Below are positions 18,110 to 27,163 of a stretch of DNA of 64,000 nt, one piece after another (position 1 is the first letter of the stretch; each line of letters opens with the position of its first letter). Source of the stretch: Marinomonas transparens (GTDB taxonomy: Bacteria > Pseudomonadota > Gammaproteobacteria > Pseudomonadales > Marinomonadaceae); the NCBI RefSeq assembly GCF_016463975.1, contig NZ_JAEMNX010000005.1:62001-126000 (forward strand), read 5' to 3'. Under the pieces are notes generated by a model. It made no database searches and was not told the origin of the DNA. It was given only the letters and a program-made list of their open reading frames with translations. Made by a program: the position numbers and the translations under genes.

Positions 18110-18997
18110 TTATTTGTTCTCCGCTTTTTCCAAACGTATGGTCACCCGTCGATTACGCTCGCGGCCTTTCGCGGTATTGTTACTGACGGAAGGGTAACGC
18201 TCTCCATGATATCGAGAAATGATTTTACTTGCTGGAACCCCTCTATCCAATAAATAAGCCGTTACTCTTTCGGCACGAATTTTTGATAATTCACGGTTGT
18301 CGCGACGAGAGCCGATAATATCCGTGTGACCATCAATATAGATGTACTCCACACTTGGATCAGAAGAGACATAAAGAGCAATCAGGTTCAAACGAGATTT
18401 AATAGGGTCCGTCAGTTCCTTACCATTTTTAGGGAACAAAGCGGCAGTTCGAGCAATTTGTCCGTAATTCACTGGCAACAGAGAAGACAAGCAACGACGA
18501 AATTCGTTATAGGCAGGCGCAAAATTAATATTAGAAAGCCCAACTTCAACCGTTTCGCGTTTATCCTCCCACGCCTTTCCAGCGACAATCGGATGACGAC
18601 CACGATCTAAACTGGTGAGCATACGTTCGGCCACTTTACCGCCAACCTCAACCGTTAAGCCATAGCCCGGATAAGGTAATATTTGTAAGGTTTCCGGTTT
18701 AATACCCGGCGACCAATTAGGCGCTTTTGAAATAATATATACCTGACCCGGCCCAAGCTTTTCATTATGCGGCTGTAAAACAAACTTCATCGGTTCGCCC
18801 GCTTCTTTAATAAAACGACCTTCACCATAATGGGGAACAGGGTGAGTTAAGCGACAGGAAAAAATATCTCCTGAAAGTTGCCATTGAGAATCAGTAATAC
18901 CAGATTGATAATAAGTGAGTGCATTAGCTTGCCCAACAGGCAGCAGAACAGCCAGCAAACAGCCAATACAAATTAAAAATTGTTGGGTTATTCCCAT
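18110..18997 (-). CDS. motY: Sodium-type flagellar protein MotY
   Basis: Periplasmic T-ring component needed to anchor the PomA/PomB stator of polar flagella. From the ATG at 18997 the protein has 295 residues with an N-terminal signal peptide ending near VGQANA. An in-frame ATG at 19018 would add seven mostly charged residues ahead of it. The N-terminal half shows SQWQLSGDIFSCRLTHPVPHYG as in Vibrio MotY, and the C-terminal OmpA-like peptidoglycan-binding domain has YIDGHTDIIGS, NRELSKIRAERV and GRERNRRVTIRL. No other flagellar genes are in the window. Confidence 0.88.
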   Translation of the reverse strand: MGITQQFLICIGCLLAVLLPVGQANALTYYQSGITDSQWQLSGDIFSCRLTHPVPHYGEGRFIKEAGEPMKFVLQPHNEKLGPGQVYIISKAPNWSPGIKPETLQILPYPGYGLTVEVGGKVAERMLTSLDRGRHPIVAGKAWEDKRETVEVGLSNINFAPAYNEFRRCLSSLLPVNYGQIARTAALFPKNGKELTDPIKSRLNLIALYVSSDPSVEYIYIDGHTDIIGSRRDNRELSKIRAERVTAYLLDRGVPASKIISRYHGERYPSVSNNTAKGRERNRRVTIRLEKAENK

Positions 18998-19091
18998 TGA
19001 GACATCTCGTTCATGCATTATCTATTGTGTTATGATCATAGCTTATCTATACCGTCAACCTTGAACAAACGGCCGCATTAAGGATCATTTT

Positions 19092-19763
19092 TTGTCAAAC
19101 CATGAAATCAAAGACCGATTCCGAGGTTTCCTACCCATTGTTATCGACGTAGAAACCGCAGGCTTTAATCAAAAAACCGATGCTTTGTTAGAAATGGCTG
19201 CCAGTATCCTTCGAATGGATGAAAATGGCGACCTTTATATCCATGAAACATTGGAGTTTTTGATCAAGCCATTTGAAGGCGCCAACCTAGAAAAAGCCGC
19301 GTTGGACTTTACTGGTATTGACCCTTACGCCCCTGATCGACAAGACATGCCAGAAACAGAAGCCATTACACAAATGTTCGCGAAAGTTCGTAAAGAACTA
19401 AAATCAGTAGGCTGTAAGCGTGCCATTCTAGTGGGTCATAATGCCGCCTTCGATCATGGTTTTTTAAATGCAGCCATTGAACGCTCAGACATAAAACGCA
19501 ATCCTTTCCACCCCTTCTCTAGCTTCGATACGGCCAGTTTAGCGGGTTTGGTGTATGGTCAAACTGTTTTAGCGAAAGCCTGTGAAGCCGCGGCCATTCC
19601 ATTTAGCAACGCAGAAGCCCACTCAGCAAAATACGACACTGAAAAAACCGCCGAACTCTTTTGCGAAATGGTCAATAGATTGAAGCGTCTTGGCGGCTGG
19701 CCTCTTATCATCAACGAAGTTGAAGAAGACAGCATGGAGGCCCTTTTCCAATCAGGCAATTAA
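19092..19763 (+). CDS. rnt: Ribonuclease T
   Basis: DEDD-family 3'-5' exonuclease that trims tRNA and other stable RNA 3' ends. The protein has 223 residues. Exo I is in [22 protein letters not shown], with DVE at the metal site. Exo II is around [14 protein letters not shown], and Exo [30 protein letters not shown] and [14 protein letters not shown] are typical of RNase T. The start is TTG at 19092, with AAGGA seven bases upstream; the nearby ATG is out of frame. Divergent from motY. Confidence 0.95.
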   Translation: MSNHEIKDRFRGFLPIVIDVETAGFNQKTDALLEMAASILRMDENGDLYIHETLEFLIKPFEGANLEKAALDFTGIDPYAPDRQDMPETEAITQMFAKVRKELKSVGCKRAILVGHNAAFDHGFLNAAIERSDIKRNPFHPFSSFDTASLAGLVYGQTVLAKACEAAAIPFSNAEAHSAKYDTEKTAELFCEMVNRLKRLGGWPLIINEVEEDSMEALFQSGN

Positions 19764-19767
19764 GACT

Positions 19768-19800
19768 AAAGAACGAGTTCACCAAAATCGCTCGTTCTTT
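19768..19800 (+). terminator. Intrinsic terminator of rnt
   Basis: Arms AAAGAACGAG (19768-19777) and CTCGTTCTTT (19791-19800), directly after the rnt stop codon and followed by ATCGTTT. Confidence 0.75.
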
Positions 19801-19880
19801 ATCGTTTCAAACGTTTACACTTCTACCTAAAAGCAAACTAGTAATTATCATCTAGCAAACGTTAGAATACGAATATATTA

Positions 19881-20297
19881 ATGCCATCCACCATAACAAG
19901 TGACCTTCGTATGCAGGGAAAAAAGATTTTTTATATCATGTTGGGCTGGTTCTCACTCATCACTGGCATTATTGGTATTTTTCTCCCGCTACTACCTACA
20001 ACCCCTCTGGTCTTGCTCGCCGCTTGGTGCTTTTCTAAATCATCCGTGCGTTTCCATACCTGGCTTATTCAACATAAACATTTCGGACCAATTATTCGTG
20101 ATTGGCAATCTGGCGATGGCATACCTAGACGCTCTCGCAATAGAGCCATTATGTTTATGTGGGCAGGCATGGCGATTTCTATCTTTATCGTTTCGCGTTT
20201 TTGGGCAACCATTGGCCTTATTTGTATTGGCACCGCCGTCAGTATTTATTTATTAAGAATGCCACTTCGTTCAGAAAACAAAAACGAAACTGGCTAA
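19881..20297 (+). CDS. DUF454 (YbaN-like) inner-membrane protein
   Basis: Small membrane protein of 138 residues; an internal ATG at 19911 (MQGKKIFYIMLGW) is an alternative start. The family pattern is clear: GIIGIFLPLLPTTPLVLLAAW, CFSKSSVRFHTWL, and FGPIIRDWQ followed by GIPRRSRNRAIMF, with hydrophobic helices before and after. Function is unknown. It ends 33 bases before the next gene and may be co-transcribed with it. Confidence 0.85.
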   Translation: MPSTITSDLRMQGKKIFYIMLGWFSLITGIIGIFLPLLPTTPLVLLAAWCFSKSSVRFHTWLIQHKHFGPIIRDWQSGDGIPRRSRNRAIMFMWAGMAISIFIVSRFWATIGLICIGTAVSIYLLRMPLRSENKNETG

Positions 20298-20330
20298 GCA
20301 AAACTAATCAAGCATTCATAAAGGCTCACC

Positions 20331-22925
20331 ATGACTCGTCAACACTTCCGTCACTTTGTCTTCTTACCATTCGTGGTAATTGCAGGACTCATTACTTTGA
20401 TCTGGCTAATTACCCCCTTTGTCGCCAAGCACTATTTATCGGCTTATATCGAAGAACAAGGCCAAGAACTTTCTATCGACCATCTATCTATTAATTTTTT
20501 CCCGCCTAAAATGGAACTGGAAGAGGTTGCTATTCATAATCAGAACCAAGACACTCTGACACTCAAACATGCGGTTTTCGAAGTCAGTATATTTCCCCTA
20601 TTCACCCGCACCGTTACCATTTCTAAAGCCAGCATTGACGGCCTGAACATAGTTGTCGACCAACGCCAAAACGATTGGATAATTGCTGGCATCAATACCG
20701 CTCAATTCTTAAGTGAAGAACCACAAATAGAAAAGCAAGAAACAACAAGCGAAGAAGTAGTAGAAAGCAGCGAACCTTGGCACATCAAACTGCCGAGCTT
20801 TTCTTTCACCAACAGTCATTTCCACCTATCTCGCCAAGCGGACAATGACAGCCCTATCGAATCAGATACGGTCACCATTCAAAATTTCAGTATAAAAGAC
20901 TTATCTGGAAGCGAGCTTAATTGGCAAGGAAAAATCGCTTTAGCCGCTTTGCTCAATGAAGCGACGGTAGGAATAAAAAGTCAGTTCAGCTACTCACCTC
21001 AAACAACCAAGGCCGATGTTGAAATAGACAAAACCAGCTTACCTCTCAGTAGCTTTGCCCATTTTTTACCCGCTCCCTATAACCAAGGGAACGGCACCCT
21101 AGGTCTCAAACTGTCATTCCAGTTTCTCCAAGAACAAGTCGGCGATGTACCTAGCTATCAATTAAACAACCTAGACCTAAATACACAAGTAGAAAACCTC
21201 GACCTAATGCTTAACGAGCAAGATCACGTTGCAACGGCATTGACCAAGCTAGATATTCAACAATCTAGCCTTCAATTTGTCTCTGCCGAGCAAATGTCAG
21301 CTAGCGCGAATATCCATTTAGAATCTAAGCAAACACAATTCACTCAAGGTGAAACACAGGCTTCTATTGGCAATACCCAACTCAGCATAGACATACTAGA
21401 GGTTGTCGCGGAGAATGATCTAGGTCCCAAAATCACAGGTACAAATGTTACTTTTTCTAGCCAAGCATTAGACAGCCAACTTGCTAAAAACAAACGCATT
21501 GCCGCATGGACAGAAGCCGGGTTTAATGGTGTTAACTTTTCAGCACAGGGAGACAATTTCAACGCCCAGCTTGCTGAATTAACCATCTCTGATCTAACCC
21601 TCTCCGAACTATTAAATAGCCAGCCCGCGCTCGCTCCACTGGCTCACATTGGCACGATCAAAATCGCCAACTTAGAAGCAGACCAAGATGGCGCCTTAAT
21701 CAAAAGCATCATCACAGATTCAATGACAGCGAGCTTATTTCTTGATGCCAACAAGAATATAAAGAACCTTATTTTTGTTGATGCAGAAGCACAAACCGCT
21801 CCTACCTCGTTTGAAAGTGCCGCGCCACCACAAGCGGCAGACGCAGAAAATGCGATGCAGAACACCCAGAATGCAGAGCAAAACCCGGCCTTCAAAGCCC
21901 CCTACCATGTCATCTTAGATAACTATGAGATGACAGGCGAATCTAGCCTTTATATGGAAGACAATAGTATTTCGCCAGCACTAAAACGCACCCTAAACAT
22001 TGATACATTGTCACTGCATAATCTCAATACTAAAGACAAAGATCAGGCCGCTACCTTCGCCCTTAAAGCCCGCAATGGTAAATATTCCACCATTCAAAAT
22101 GACGTTAAAATATGGCCAATGGCCGATAAACTCACCATGCAAAGCGAGTTCATTATTAAAGAGGCCGAGTTACCCCCCTACTCTTCGTACATTGCCGATG
22201 CATTGGGTTATCAAATCGATTCAGGCCAACTGAACCTTGACCTCACCCTAGAGGCAGACAACGGCAAACTCAACGGTAACTCACACCTATTGCTAAGAGA
22301 ATTTGACCTAGGCGGCAGCAAAGAAAGCAGCTCAGCCATCAAAGCAGGCGCTATGCCCCTGAATATTGCTGTTGGCATACTAAAAGACAGCGACAACAAC
22401 ATCGACTTAAACATCCCTCTTACTGGCGATGTCGAAAACCCAGAGTTTGGCTGGCAAAACTTCTTAATGGTGCCGATTCGCAACGCGCTCTTCCAAGCCT
22501 CTAGCAGCTACCTGATGCAAACCTTTGTGCCCTACGCAAATGTTATCAGTGTGGCAAAATTTGCCGGTGAGCAACTACTAAAAATTCGAGTCGAACCCCT
22601 ATTATTCATTGCAGAAGACGCTCATTTAAATACCAGCCAAGATAACTTTCTTGAACAGCTCAGTGCGCTTATGAAAGACAAGGAAGAAAGTAAATTAAAA
22701 GCCTGTGGCGTAAGTAGCTTCCTCGACCTAGGCATTGATCAGCCACCAAGCGATGACCTAGATCCAGCCAGCAAAGAAGCGGCCAAAAAGCTTGCGGTAC
22801 AAAGGTCTGAACACTTGAAAGACTACCTAATTGCACAAGGCATCGACTCATCACGGATTTTTCTCTGTGCACCAGAAGTCGACCTAGCGAAAAATAGCAA
22901 ACCAAGAATCGAGCTCAATTTTTAA
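20331..22925 (+). CDS. DUF748 AsmA-like envelope protein
   Basis: Large protein of 864 residues with one N-terminal membrane anchor (about residues 10-30), then a long beta-rich periplasmic region. The start DHLSINFFPPKMELEEVAIH, the central DNYEMTGESSLYMEDNS, and the C-terminal DLNIPLTGDVENPEFGW, KFAGEQLLKIRVEPLLF and IDSSRIFLCAPEVD stretches are characteristic of DUF748. This family belongs to the AsmA/TamB-like bridge proteins proposed to act in lipid or envelope homeostasis. The exact role here is unknown. Confidence 0.85.
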   Translation: MTRQHFRHFVFLPFVVIAGLITLIWLITPFVAKHYLSAYIEEQGQELSIDHLSINFFPPKMELEEVAIHNQNQDTLTLKHAVFEVSIFPLFTRTVTISKASIDGLNIVVDQRQNDWIIAGINTAQFLSEEPQIEKQETTSEEVVESSEPWHIKLPSFSFTNSHFHLSRQADNDSPIESDTVTIQNFSIKDLSGSELNWQGKIALAALLNEATVGIKSQFSYSPQTTKADVEIDKTSLPLSSFAHFLPAPYNQGNGTLGLKLSFQFLQEQVGDVPSYQLNNLDLNTQVENLDLMLNEQDHVATALTKLDIQQSSLQFVSAEQMSASANIHLESKQTQFTQGETQASIGNTQLSIDILEVVAENDLGPKITGTNVTFSSQALDSQLAKNKRIAAWTEAGFNGVNFSAQGDNFNAQLAELTISDLTLSELLNSQPALAPLAHIGTIKIANLEADQDGALIKSIITDSMTASLFLDANKNIKNLIFVDAEAQTAPTSFESAAPPQAADAENAMQNTQNAEQNPAFKAPYHVILDNYEMTGESSLYMEDNSISPALKRTLNIDTLSLHNLNTKDKDQAATFALKARNGKYSTIQNDVKIWPMADKLTMQSEFIIKEAELPPYSSYIADALGYQIDSGQLNLDLTLEADNGKLNGNSHLLLREFDLGGSKESSSAIKAGAMPLNIAVGILKDSDNNIDLNIPLTGDVENPEFGWQNFLMVPIRNALFQASSSYLMQTFVPYANVISVAKFAGEQLLKIRVEPLLFIAEDAHLNTSQDNFLEQLSALMKDKEESKLKACGVSSFLDLGIDQPPSDDLDPASKEAAKKLAVQRSEHLKDYLIAQGIDSSRIFLCAPEVDLAKNSKPRIELNF

Positions 22926-23180
22926 CCCCACACGGCCCTTATTCCATTTCGGCAATCTGGGCCAACTTACAATACTCTTTCATAGAGCTACAAATCATTA
23001 CAAGCGAAACAGTCCTTCACCGACCATAATAAAAAAGTAAAAGAACTAATATTTAGCGGCCTTTTCAACAGCAAATACTGTTCACCACCAAATAATGGGG
23101 TCTTTGCATATCAGGCGCAAATTAAACCATGAGTGTATAAGCAGTGGCTCGGGGTAAAACAATAAATAAAGGAGAGCATC

Positions 23181-23450
23181 ATGCTGAGGTATAAGCAAAC
23201 CCTAGGTAACGAATTCCCACAATTTGAAAGCGATATTAACCGTTTAAAATTAACCGATGCGCACTTCAGAAAGCTATTTGATGAATTTCATTTTCTAGCC
23301 CACGAACTTGAAAAAATGGAACAGAAGTCCATCACCTTTACCAGCATGACACAGAAAAAATTCACAAAGCAGCGCACTCAACTAAAAGACATATTGTTTG
23401 GTTACCTAAAAAAAGAAGCCAAGTTTTATAACACTAACTCAGCTGCATAA
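23181..23450 (+). CDS. DUF465 (YdcH-like) small protein
   Basis: An 89-residue helical protein with FPQFESDINRLKLTDAHF, FHFLAHELEKMEQ and RTQLKDILFGYLKK, the DUF465/YdcH pattern. AAAGGAG lies just before the ATG. A second copy follows 185 bases downstream with its own ribosome site, and each gene has its own terminator, so they are probably separate units. Function is unknown. Confidence 0.85.
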   Translation: MLRYKQTLGNEFPQFESDINRLKLTDAHFRKLFDEFHFLAHELEKMEQKSITFTSMTQKKFTKQRTQLKDILFGYLKKEAKFYNTNSAA

Positions 23451-23456
23451 CCTAAG

Positions 23457-23484
23457 ATAGGCTGCTCAACAGCAGCCTATTTTT
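23457..23484 (+). terminator. Intrinsic terminator of first DUF465 gene
   Basis: Perfect 10-base arms ATAGGCTGCT and AGCAGCCTAT with a CAAC loop, followed by a run of T. Confidence 0.9.
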
Positions 23485-23635
23485 CTGCCCCCTCTTGCAA
23501 GTCAGCATCCCATCATAGCAACAGGTTGTTCGAAAATTCACCATAAGAGCTCATCAAACCTGATCGATATCAAGGCTTCATTATTAAGGCAGCGTTACTC
23601 TAATGATAAAGAACATCCACAGAGGGAATATAAAA

Positions 23636-23893
23636 ATGGCAATCGAACATCACAGCTTAATCAACGAGTTTCCAGAGTTCAAAGACGACATTCATGCCTT
23701 AAAGTTGTCTGATGCTCACTTCAAAAAACTATGGGATGAATATAACCACCTCACCCATGAAATTGAAAAAATGGAGCAGGAAATTGTGCCTTCAACCACC
23801 TTTGAAGAAGAGAAGCTTAAGAAACAACGCTTGCAACTGAAAGACACTCTATTTGGTTATCTGAAAAAAGAATCTCAAGCTCGCGCGAGTTAA
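23636..23893 (+). CDS. DUF465 (YdcH-like) small protein, second copy
   Basis: An 85-residue paralogue of the upstream gene. FPEFKDDIHALKLSDAHFKK, YNHLTHEIEKMEQE and RLQLKDTLFGYLKKE match it closely. The start is the ATG at 23636 behind AGGGA; an in-frame ATG 33 bases upstream lacks a good site. Paired copies suggest a fairly old duplication with divergence in the middle. Function is unknown. Confidence 0.85.
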   Translation: MAIEHHSLINEFPEFKDDIHALKLSDAHFKKLWDEYNHLTHEIEKMEQEIVPSTTFEEEKLKKQRLQLKDTLFGYLKKESQARAS

Positions 23894-23912
23894 TGTTTTA
23901 AGCAAGCAAATC

Positions 23913-23940
23913 AAAGGCTATCCTTCTGGATGGCCTTTTT
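23913..23940 (+). terminator. Intrinsic terminator of second DUF465 gene
   Basis: Stem AAAGGCTATCC/GGATGGCCTTT with one mismatched pair and a TTCT loop, followed by TTT. Confidence 0.8.
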
Positions 23941-23982
23941 ATTCCCCACTCACTTAGGCATGACTTAAAACAACCTTATTAA

Positions 23983-23999
23983 TTGATAATGGTTATCAA
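23983..23999 (+). promoter_or_regulatory. Fur box upstream of the siderophore receptor
   Basis: TTGATAATGGTTATCAA is a perfect palindrome of 7-base arms around TGG and matches the core of the Fur consensus. It lies 46 bases upstream of the receptor start, where Fur-Fe would block transcription under iron sufficiency. Confidence 0.8.
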
Positions 24000-24044
24000 C
24001 TGCATTATTATGCGCAATCCATTATTTCAAAATACGGTTGTGCT

Positions 24045-26213
24045 ATGACGTTAAAAACCACCCTTATTATGATGCAGACTTGCGGCGCATTGGCTTTTTC
24101 CAGCCACCTGCTTGCCGATTCCAAAAGCAGCATCCATGCCAATATATCTTCGAATGACTCGAAGCAAGAAACTAAGGATGGATCCAACGTACAACTCCAA
24201 GGAATTCAAGTCGAAGGCCGCGCGCTTTCTTACTACAAAGAAGACGAAGCTACCCTAGCAACCAGAACCGCAACGCCTATTGATGAAATCCCACAATCGG
24301 TACAAGTGGTCACAGAAACCCTGATCAAAGACCAAGCTGCTCGTCAGATTACAGACCTATATCGCTCTATTTCTGGCATGTCGCAAAACAACGTATCCAA
24401 TGTCACATTGCGTGGCTTTAGTCAAAACGAAGTACTTTACGATGGTATGAAAGGTGACGCTCTAGGCGGCGACTTTTTTGCTATCCCACAACTTTTCACC
24501 ATAGAACAAGTACAAGTATTAAAAGGCCCTTCTGGTGCAGTATATGGCGCGGGTGAACCCGGTGGTGTCATAAACTACGTGACGAAAAAACCAACCTACG
24601 AACAGAAAAATAGCCTTAAAGTCAGCGCCGGTAATAAGAACTTCTTGAGCGGCAGCGTTGAGTCCTCAGGTCCAATCAATGAAGACGCATCACAACGCTA
24701 CCGAGTCGGTATTTATTCGGATGACCAAGACTCCTATCGCAATAATGTTGAAGAAGAAAACCAAATCATTGATCTAGGTTACGCGTGGGATCTAAACGAC
24801 AACAATACACTTACCCTGCAATACACAGACACCTACCAACATATTACAGGCGCTCGCCTACGCGGCATCCCAACCGATGACGATGGTAATTTCTTAGCCG
24901 ACACCTCGTGGAACAACAACGAAAAAAGCGATTATCAACAGCTTGATGCGCAGGTCTTTCAAGCAACACTCGACCACGACATCAATACTTGGCTAAGCAG
25001 CCGCTTTTCTGCACGCTATTTTGACAGCACAGAAACGCAAAAATACCATGAAGTCAACAGACTACTCGATACCAACAGTGACGGTATCTCTGACACCACA
25101 CGACGCCAATACCGTGACCAAGTACGTACCAACAAGGGCGTGAGTTTTGCTGCTAGCCTAACCGCGGAACTGGATAACCACACATTGCTCGTCGGAAGCG
25201 ATTACTACCACCTTGATAAAGGTTACCAATACTCACGGGCAACCGGCACAGGTGACGGCGTTTCAAACCTGAGCCTAACCAACCCCATCTATGATCAAGA
25301 TGATGTCAGTCATTACAGCTTAAACTTAAACGCAGACAGAAACGTGCTGGCTGAGCGAATCGGCATTTATGCCCAAGACCAATGGCGCGCGACAGATCGC
25401 TTGAATCTATTAGCAGGCGCTAGGATTGACCGTATAGAAGAGACCCTCGAAAACCACATAAATAACACCAAAGACGATTATAACGACACCGGCTACTCGA
25501 CTCGCCTTGGTGCGACTTACCACATTAGCGATAACTGGAAACCCTATACGTCTTTCTCTACCGGCTTTGTTCCACAGGATGCCGCAGACCAACAACCCAG
25601 TGCCGGAGGCCCGTTCGACCCGGAAGAAAGCCAACAGTTCGAAGCAGGCGTTCGTTCTTATTGGTTTAACAACAAGCTCAATGTGAACCTAGCGGCCTAT
25701 CACATTATTCGCAAAAACATCCTGCAAGAAGACCCTAACGATAGCAATTTGTCGGTTTCCATTGGCAAAGTGCGTAGTCAAGGCATAGAGCTGGATATCA
25801 TGGCCGATATCACCCCACGTTGGGTCGCTAACCTGAGTTACGCTTACAACGATACACGAGTAAAGGCGGATATAGAGGGTGACGGCATTCAATACGCCAA
25901 CGGCGATCGCTTTGCCAACACCCCCTATAATCAACTAGGTGCTTGGACTCGATACGACTTCCCAACCATTACCTCATCGATTGCCTTTGGTGCCAACTAC
26001 GTCAGTAGCCAAATCAACCGACAAGGCCAAACGGTCAAACCCTACAGGGTATACGATGCGTCTTGGCAAACGAACTGGCAGGACTGGACATTCCAATTAA
26101 ACATCAAAAACCTGTTAGACAAGGAATACGCCGTGAGCGGCTTTACCGAAAACATCGGTTCCTTCGTCGGCGAACGACGCCGAGTGTATGTTTCGGCGGC
26201 TTACGACTTCTAA
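24045..26213 (+). CDS. TonB-dependent siderophore receptor
   Basis: Outer-membrane ferric-siderophore transporter of 722 residues, FhuA/FpvA-like. A signal peptide ends near SSHLLADS. The plug domain shows TPIDEIPQSVQVVTETLIKDQ, SNVTLRGFSQNEVLYDGMK and VQVLKGPSGAVYGAGEPGGVINYVTK (quoted in part as VLKGPSGAVYGAGEPGG). The barrel contains YAQDQWRATDRLNLLAGAR and GARIDR, and ends with F as expected for BAM recognition. A Fur box precedes it. No siderophore synthesis or ABC uptake genes are adjacent, so it probably takes up a xenosiderophore or works with genes elsewhere. The exact ligand is unknown. Confidence 0.93.
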   Translation: MTLKTTLIMMQTCGALAFSSHLLADSKSSIHANISSNDSKQETKDGSNVQLQGIQVEGRALSYYKEDEATLATRTATPIDEIPQSVQVVTETLIKDQAARQITDLYRSISGMSQNNVSNVTLRGFSQNEVLYDGMKGDALGGDFFAIPQLFTIEQVQVLKGPSGAVYGAGEPGGVINYVTKKPTYEQKNSLKVSAGNKNFLSGSVESSGPINEDASQRYRVGIYSDDQDSYRNNVEEENQIIDLGYAWDLNDNNTLTLQYTDTYQHITGARLRGIPTDDDGNFLADTSWNNNEKSDYQQLDAQVFQATLDHDINTWLSSRFSARYFDSTETQKYHEVNRLLDTNSDGISDTTRRQYRDQVRTNKGVSFAASLTAELDNHTLLVGSDYYHLDKGYQYSRATGTGDGVSNLSLTNPIYDQDDVSHYSLNLNADRNVLAERIGIYAQDQWRATDRLNLLAGARIDRIEETLENHINNTKDDYNDTGYSTRLGATYHISDNWKPYTSFSTGFVPQDAADQQPSAGGPFDPEESQQFEAGVRSYWFNNKLNVNLAAYHIIRKNILQEDPNDSNLSVSIGKVRSQGIELDIMADITPRWVANLSYAYNDTRVKADIEGDGIQYANGDRFANTPYNQLGAWTRYDFPTITSSIAFGANYVSSQINRQGQTVKPYRVYDASWQTNWQDWTFQLNIKNLLDKEYAVSGFTENIGSFVGERRRVYVSAAYDF

Positions 26214-26251
26214 GCTAGCCTTAACAGCCGATTAAAAAAGGATCACTTAAT

Positions 26252-26369
26252 CTAATGCTGTTCACTTAAGCGAAACAGCATTACAAAATACTGGATATCT
26301 CGTCTTTCATTGCTTTACCATGCGAGGCCCACTGGACCTCGCTTTCTTTACTTAAGTGAACAGCATTAG
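26252..26369. mobile_element. Small IS4-like inverted-repeat element (MITE-type)
   Basis: A perfect 19-base inverted repeat, CTAATGCTGTTCACTTAAG (26252-26270) and CTTAAGTGAACAGCATTAG (26351-26369), bounds 118 bases with no coding capacity. From memory, the ends resemble those of IS4-family elements, which begin TAATGC and continue with TCAGTTAAG. A third partial copy (AACAGCATTA, 26274-26283) makes a 10-base hairpin with the left end. I see no obvious target duplication. The right end forms the stop codon of the minus-strand gene at 26366. Confidence 0.55.
26322..26349 (+). terminator. Terminator-like hairpin inside the inverted-repeat element
   Basis: Stem GCGAGG/CCTCGC (26322-26327 and 26337-26342), extended by CC/GG across one mismatch, followed by TTTCTTT. 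It could end transcription of the siderophore receptor gene. Confidence 0.5.
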
Positions 26370-26878
26370 CCTGTTAGCCTCACTTGATAGCGTTGATCTT
26401 GGCTAGCCATCATCTGAATTTTCATTAAACATTGGTTAACAGCCATGGCATATTGCCTATCATCCAACTTAGCCCCTAACTTTTTCAAACGCTTCAATGC
26501 TTGCTTATTGACCACAACCATTCTCTTTGGTGCTTTTTCAATCGGCGCTTTTGTCGCCGCTAAATACGCTTTGCCAATATAGCCCGCCTCAGGGTTCATC
26601 GTTCCAGTGTCTTGCGGTAAGGCTTCCAAACAAAATAGCAATTGCTCCGAAAGCGACCAATACAAAAAAGAAATACGTTGAAAGGCATATTGTTCAAGAC
26701 AAGTTGTAATGCGCCTGTAAAGAGCAACATTCGCAGAATAGGCATCAAGACTTATTGAAAGCATGTCACATAATATTTTCAAATCTAGATTCAGCTCAGG
26801 CAAGAGGCTGAACCTTTGAACATCTCTCATCACTTGGGTCCCTTCGATAAATGGTGAGTTTAAGAATACAGAAATCAT
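26366..26878 (-). CDS. Hypothetical protein, possibly with altered C-terminus
   Basis: A 170-residue soluble protein with no domain I recognise. It is mostly helical in character, with a KAPKRMVVVNKQALKRLKKL basic stretch near residue 125 and a C-terminus QRYQVRLTG. An in-frame methionine at residue 17 (26830) is an alternative start. Its stop codon lies within the right end of the adjacent inverted-repeat element, so the original C-terminus may have been changed by insertion. It is a lone gene with a 285-base gap upstream. Confidence 0.55.
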   Translation of the reverse strand: MISVFLNSPFIEGTQVMRDVQRFSLLPELNLDLKILCDMLSISLDAYSANVALYRRITTCLEQYAFQRISFLYWSLSEQLLFCLEALPQDTGTMNPEAGYIGKAYLAATKAPIEKAPKRMVVVNKQALKRLKKLGAKLDDRQYAMAVNQCLMKIQMMASQDQRYQVRLTG

Positions 26879-27103
26879 TCAAAGGCTATGCCAAGAACCA
26901 GTATTACCACGACATCGACCTACTTATTTTGCTTCTTTACATAAATAAGCAAGACAATCAGACAGTTCTTAATTCAAGTTTACCTCACTAAACAAGCCCC
27001 CAGTATGAACCCACAATAAGACAAAAAAATGAAAACCAATTAAAGCGACACCTCCAACCTGACATAACGACTTTTAGCCTGATTCGAAAACAGTGCACAA
27101 ACG

Positions 27104-27132
27104 AAAAAACGCCCCAATTTAGAAGGACGTTT
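27104..27132 (-). terminator. Intrinsic terminator of the glutamine amidotransferase gene
   Basis: On the minus strand the stem AAACGTCC/GGGCGTTT (one G-U pair) is followed by a T-run. The outer sequence AAAAAACGCCCCAATT is shared with the argG terminator at 16644. Confidence 0.6.
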
Positions 27133-27163
27133 AAAGCTTAATACCTTGAAATATTCGCTGCTT

